Below, in pieces: positions 59,740 through 64,000 of a stretch of 64,000 bases of DNA. A program made the translations under genes and the position numbers. The notes beneath the pieces were generated by a model. The model was not told the origin of the DNA and ran no database searches. It saw only the letters and a program-made list of their open reading frames with translations. Location of the stretch: assembly GCF_020085105.1 (NCBI RefSeq), contig NC_058053.1:17072388-17136387 (forward strand), given 5' to 3'. The stretch is from Siniperca chuatsi (taxonomy: Eukaryota > Chordata > Actinopteri > Centrarchiformes > Sinipercidae). Numbering within the stretch: position 1 is the first letter of the stretch; the number at the start of each line of letters is the position of its first letter.

Positions 59740-59870
59740 ATTGTGCATGCCGGCTCGCTGTCACACTGCCATGACTTACTAGACCATAACAGAGCCATTG
59801 TTAATGTTATTAGTATCACCTGTGCTTTTCCTACAACAGCTCGTCAAAATGTCTGCTGTGAAGACCCTCA
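59740..59870. mobile_element. Partial copy of the CACAGCAGACATTTT MITE
   Basis: It carries CACCTGTGCTTTTCCTACAA and CAAAATGTCTGCTGTGAAGA, the right half of the element complete at 62013-62240. Confidence 0.5.
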
Positions 59871-61698
59871 AATATCCAGTATCAATCGGCTGTAGTTAAA
59901 ACCTTCTAGCAACATTTTTATTTCAAAAGTTTTTATAAGATTACTGTATGTTTGTGCAGTCAGTAACTGAACAAAATGAAAGCAAACAACTCATGCAGTG
60001 GACCTTGTTACTTCTTCCTCTGCCCTACTAAGAACAAGGTTATCAAGATGTGCAGAGAACCGGAGAAAACATGGACTCTTAATGCAATATTTTCCCCCCA
60101 TCACCACTGTGGAGTTACAGCATCCCAGTGTGCAGCTGCAGAGAAGTAACGGCCTAACAAATGCAGGAAGAGGGCTATCTACAAGACCCCTCACCCAAGA
60201 CAACCAACTAACTCAGACATGAGGACAGATGGGTTGTGTGTGTGCACACATGGGTGCGTGTGTGAGAACAGATTGACTTTGTCCAGCATATATGTTTTAT
60301 TTGTGTATGATGATTGAAGACATACAAGGGGTATATGTGTGTTTATGTGCCCACCACACATCCCTGAAAACAATGAATGGAAGGACGGTATTGTTCATCA
60401 GGTCCAGCAGACGTGTGACATGCAGTCACCGGCCAAGGGCAACGAAAAAGACATTCAGGCTTTCAATACAGCCTCTTCCTCCCTGCTGAACCTTGACTGG
60501 AATAATTCTAAATCAAATAAATAAAAATTAAGGATCCGTTTCTTAACAAATTAAATAAAATCATGAATGGTTGTTTTGTACTTTTTGGAGGAGCTTAGCG
60601 TGTTCTCTGTCTTATGCACTTTACTATGGCAGTATTTTACAACTTCCTTGTTCGTCCTAGTCATTGTTAAAGTGACTCGACTTCATTTGAGGAAACAACA
60701 TTAAAATATAAATCATTTCTCTCACCCACTGAATGTGTGTGAGAAACTCTTGTGGGTGTTTGTCGATGGATGGTTGACCGTGTGTGCCGACACCCCTATC
60801 CGTAGATAACATTGTGTTGGGCGGCTGGCTGACTGAGGGGACCTGGAGGCACGAAATCATCCTGTGTCGGGCCATGTGTTCCCCTGATAGAGACAGGGAG
60901 GGTGTTACCCTCCTCTGAAATCTACCTCCAGACCTTCAGGCAGCTCTTCCTGCCCTGAGCGATATGTACGTCTAGTATTCCTACTTACGCTACATTTCTC
61001 AGGAACCTTAGTCACCCTTCACGCACTTTTATCAAAAACCTCCCAATTACTTTCATCCTCCTTTTGTTTCCTCACAAGTTTATAAATCCATTAACAACAC
61101 CTGACTGATTCCCAGGGCCACAGTACTGAGCACCAATGAGTAATAAAGTTTATCATATTGAAAACTTGCTCTCAAATCTTAAAGCTGTTCTACTTAATAT
61201 TCTTTTATTAACAATGTATCACATGACTACTTGTATGTGTAAAGGGTCACACATAGTGACAAACCCACAGATTTTCACCCAACACTGCAGTTCCTCCTCA
61301 GTGCTACAAAGCGTTTTATCATCTTTCAGCACATTGTTTTGGTTTTACAGCCCGCGACTTGTGTGTTTTGATTCACTCTCACTGCTCTCATCTGTGTCGT
61401 TTTCAGTCATTCATAGCAAAAAAGCTCTTAAAAATCCACTGTCCTCTGCTGGCTAATCACAAAATGGCAGACTGACAAAGGTAGTGACTAACTGGTGAAC
61501 ATAGTGGAGCATGTAGCAGCTAAAGAGCCAGATATTTCCCTCACGAGTTGGTGGAGACCAAAACAGAGCTGCAACTGAATGCTAATGTTGTTCTGTGCTT
61601 GCTGGCTGTGTAAATAAGCAACGGTTTACTAACAAGGTCACCACATCAACTTAAAAAGGTGAAAATATGTCAGTGTTGTGTTTAGAGCTTGTTTCTGT

Positions 61699-61714
61699 TG
61701 CCCCCAAGTGGCCA
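61699..61714 (-). promoter_or_regulatory. CTCF-like motif
   Basis: The minus strand reads TGGCCACTTGGGGGCA, a strong fit to the CTCF consensus. It lies in a stretch (TGCCCCCAAGTGGCCA ... TTATTGCAGGTTTAA) that resembles a dispersed fish repeat. Confidence 0.4.
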
Positions 61715-62012
61715 AATCAGTTATTGCAGGTTTAACATAATGAAGAAAAAACACATGAACTCACATTTCCATGCAGTCAAACAACCATCACCAACAAAGA
61801 AGCTCAGAGTAGGCTACTGCTGCTGTTCAGGAAATGGATGTACACATAATTTTCACAGAATTATACTATAATTGTATTTCTGGTCTATTTTTATTTATGT
61901 CTATTTGTGTTTTATTTTATATCTCATTGTATTCTATCTTAATTGATTTTATTGCTTTTGAATTGCCTCTCTGTGTGAACCTAGCCTTTACTTAGGTGTC
62001 CATTCATCAACC

Positions 62013-62240
62013 AATAGACCTTTTTCACAGCAGACATTTTGGCATGCTAGCAGGAAAAGCACAGGTGTTACTGATAACATTAAAAACAACTGCATTCCAT
62101 TTAGTTTAGCTAAGTCCAGGGCCCATTGTACATACTGGCTCTCTGGCATGGATTACTGAGCCATTGTTAACAAAATTTGTTTCACCTGTGCTTTTCCTGC
62201 CATGACAAGTCAAAATATCTGCTGTGAAAAAAAGTCTATT
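62013..62240. mobile_element. MITE, CACAGCAGACATTTT family, full length
   Basis: Left end AATAGACCTTTTTCACAGCA and right end complement differ at few positions over about 28 bases. The subterminal AGGAAAAGCACAGGTG is also inverted at the other side. Degraded relatives are at about 59740-59870 and 22800-22892. No ORF. Confidence 0.65.
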
Positions 62241-62613
62241 ACAGGCTCCTCCTTCACATACAGGTTAACCCTTTTGGTGCTGAGATATTGAATTAGAATG
62301 AAACACTCAAAAAACTCAGCTAAGCTTCTTTATCTTTGTGGGTGTGTTTTGATCAGATTTTATTAACAGGAGGTGGCAAAATAAACAAATAACCCAAAAA
62401 CAGTTTCTTTGTTAAACTGCCCATAATCACATATATCTTTCACCACTATGGGATGTTGGAGTTTCTAAACTGGATAGAGGGCATAGGCACAAATTGCTCA
62501 GTCCTAATCATTAATGCAATAAAAGAAATATAAGCTTTATCAGTAATAACTGAATTAAATAGTGGGTGAAATTTCACACATACTGAAGGAAATTATTTGG
62601 GTGTACATGTTGG

Positions 62614-62615
<2 letters not shown>

Positions 62616-62656
<41 letters not shown>
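62616..62656. repeat. (CA)n microsatellite
   Basis: About 20 CA units. Confidence 0.9.
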
Positions 62657-62658
<2 letters not shown>

Positions 62659-62696
62659 CCCCAACTACTGATTAGGAAGAGTGTGTGGCACACGGT

Positions 62697-63084
62697 AATG
62701 TTGTGGTACACCGTGGCTGGACCCAAAAGCACAACTAGCACAGAGGGAGTTGAAGTAGTTAGTTTCAGTTTATCATCACGTACAATGAATAACAAGGAGT
62801 GCTGAGGTAATTACTGTGAGCTGGTGGACTGAGTGAAGACAGCGGGCTGGCAAGAGATTGGGAAGAGCAAGCAGGGTAGAGTGCCGGGTAGATATGCTGA
62901 CAGGTGTTGATTGGTGGATGGAGAGCAGGTGAGCAGCAACAGATGGGTAGCAGGTGTGTCAGTCACTGATTGGAAGTTCACTGGAGGCCGCGCCCTGCAG
63001 CACACACACACAGACATACACAGGAGGGGAACCAACAGGGGACAAACAGACAGAGACACTAGGATTGGTACAGCTGAACCATGA
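62697..63084. repeat. Possible repeat element
   Basis: It starts TGTTGTGGTACACCGTGGC and ends GGTACAGCTGAACCATGACA, with weakly inverted ends and a GGACCCAAAAGCACAACTAG segment that I associate with dispersed fish repeats. Boundaries are uncertain. Confidence 0.3.
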
Positions 63085-64000
63085 CACGTAATTCATCAGC
63101 CTGGGGCTGATGTTGCTATGGTGATTAACTTTTCTACACATCCACTGAGTTCACATTAGCACAGGTGTGTGGAATTAGACCACTTACTTGTTTGGGTCCA
63201 ATGTGTGTGAAGACACCCTGAGGAAGTATATGCATTGGTGTATATTAATGATGTATTACCGCCTTAGTTTATTAAAGGCTTTTCGTTCTTAACCATCCGC
63301 TCGAGTGCCTGGAATTCGATTTTTTTATATAAAGAAACATTTGTTAAATAGTGTGTTCATGTGGCACCCCATCACTCATAGTAAGAACATAATTAAAAAA
63401 ATAGGTTGTCAGGGTCTTTAACATGAAATTTCATTCTTCTGTTCCAGCAGTGCTGAACCCATTTAGAATTAACAATCAAATCTCCATGGTGGTAAGCTAA
63501 AACTCAAATTCATCAAAGAAGAAGCAGAGATGACTATGTCATCAAATATAGTCTAAATTTAAAATGAATGCAAGGCAGCCACAACTGGTGTTGTATCTGA
63601 GGAAAGGGGATGGGTCATCATGGGAAACATCAAGAAAATCACTAAGTTGATAAGGCAAGCGATGGGAAATAGGAACAACAAACACAAAGAAATGCAATAC
63701 AATGCTGCTTTAAAGGAGTCCAAGAGAGGTGGTCCTTTAACTTCCTGCCTGTCTACAACCATCATCTCAGCTCCTCAGTCATCCTGAACTTCAGTCTCTC
63801 TCATCCAGCCACTTATATTCAGGCACACACAGCACCTACATCCTCCCTCCATTAATGCCTCCTGCCTGCCCTCCACCCACCCCTTCTCCATTGTGTGTAC
63901 GTCGATTCTCCTCTCCTTCACATGGTGCCCGGCGTTGCACAGGGAGGAAGCTGCCCTTCCACTTCCTTCTTCACTGGTGAGAACAATTCATGCCTGGTCT

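Larger units (their letters stand above)
46330..64000. other. Region upstream of gja5 without supportable genes
   Basis: About 17.7 kb. I see no exon chain or protein similarity. Contents: a nested repeat at 48335-49357, an element with a short basic ORF near 51690-52150, an ACTTTTACT-type repeat at 53885-54405, a MITE at 56475-56908, a perfect hairpin at 58710-58747, repeats and a LINE fragment at 59178-59570, MITE copies near 59740-59870 and 62013-62240, and a CA microsatellite at 62616-62656. Unique stretches that may be regulatory lie near 55380-55790 and 57340-57600. Confidence 0.5.

Noticed and set aside
63559..63765. 68-codon minus-strand ORF with a hydrophobic segment
   Set aside because: A stretch of Leu, Ile and Phe gives an apparent membrane segment, but I see no family match, no splice partners and no promoter.

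Overview
The window looks like nuclear DNA of a teleost fish, probably a percomorph (the clade is inferred from the style of the repeats). It has intron-split vertebrate genes, GT-AG junctions, many CA/GT and GA microsatellites and several repeat families typical of fish genomes. Three protein-coding genes can be reconstructed, in the order bcl9 (+), acp6 (-), gja5 (-). This matches the human 1q21 order BCL9-ACP6-GJA5, and the conserved order supports each orthology call.

Region by region. 1-7.3 kb is intergenic, with repeats and a few enhancer-like islands. A CpG-rich promoter at about 7.33-8.45 kb is followed by a 15-kb 5'UTR intron of bcl9 containing one candidate extra UTR exon, several MITEs and two PBX/MEIS-type sites. 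The bcl9 coding region is eight exons between 23.25 and 33.09 kb; they join in frame into a 1497-residue Wnt/beta-catenin co-activator. Its 3'UTR ends near 34.47 kb. acp6 (mitochondrial lysophosphatidic acid phosphatase, 423 aa) is read from ten minus-strand exons between 39.99 and 36.18 kb; it converges on bcl9 and has promoter-like sequence at 41.2-42.1 kb. gja5 (connexin-40 type gap-junction protein, 382 aa) is one minus-strand coding exon at 45.16-46.30 kb. From 46.4 to 64 kb I find no supportable gene, only nested repeats, MITEs, a decayed LINE fragment and a few unique stretches that may be regulatory.

The genes are not an operon and have unrelated biochemical jobs; their proximity is ancient vertebrate synteny. 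The most interesting signal is inside bcl9. A 108-nt phase-1/phase-1 exon encodes a segment that I recall from the paralogue BCL9L but not from canonical human BCL9. Its acceptor tract is a (TG)15 repeat, so it looks like a frame-preserving cassette exon under UG-repeat splicing control. An N-terminal extension of 80 residues upstream of the human-type start points the same way. I found no CRISPR array, prokaryotic system, intact transposase or recognisable viral gene.
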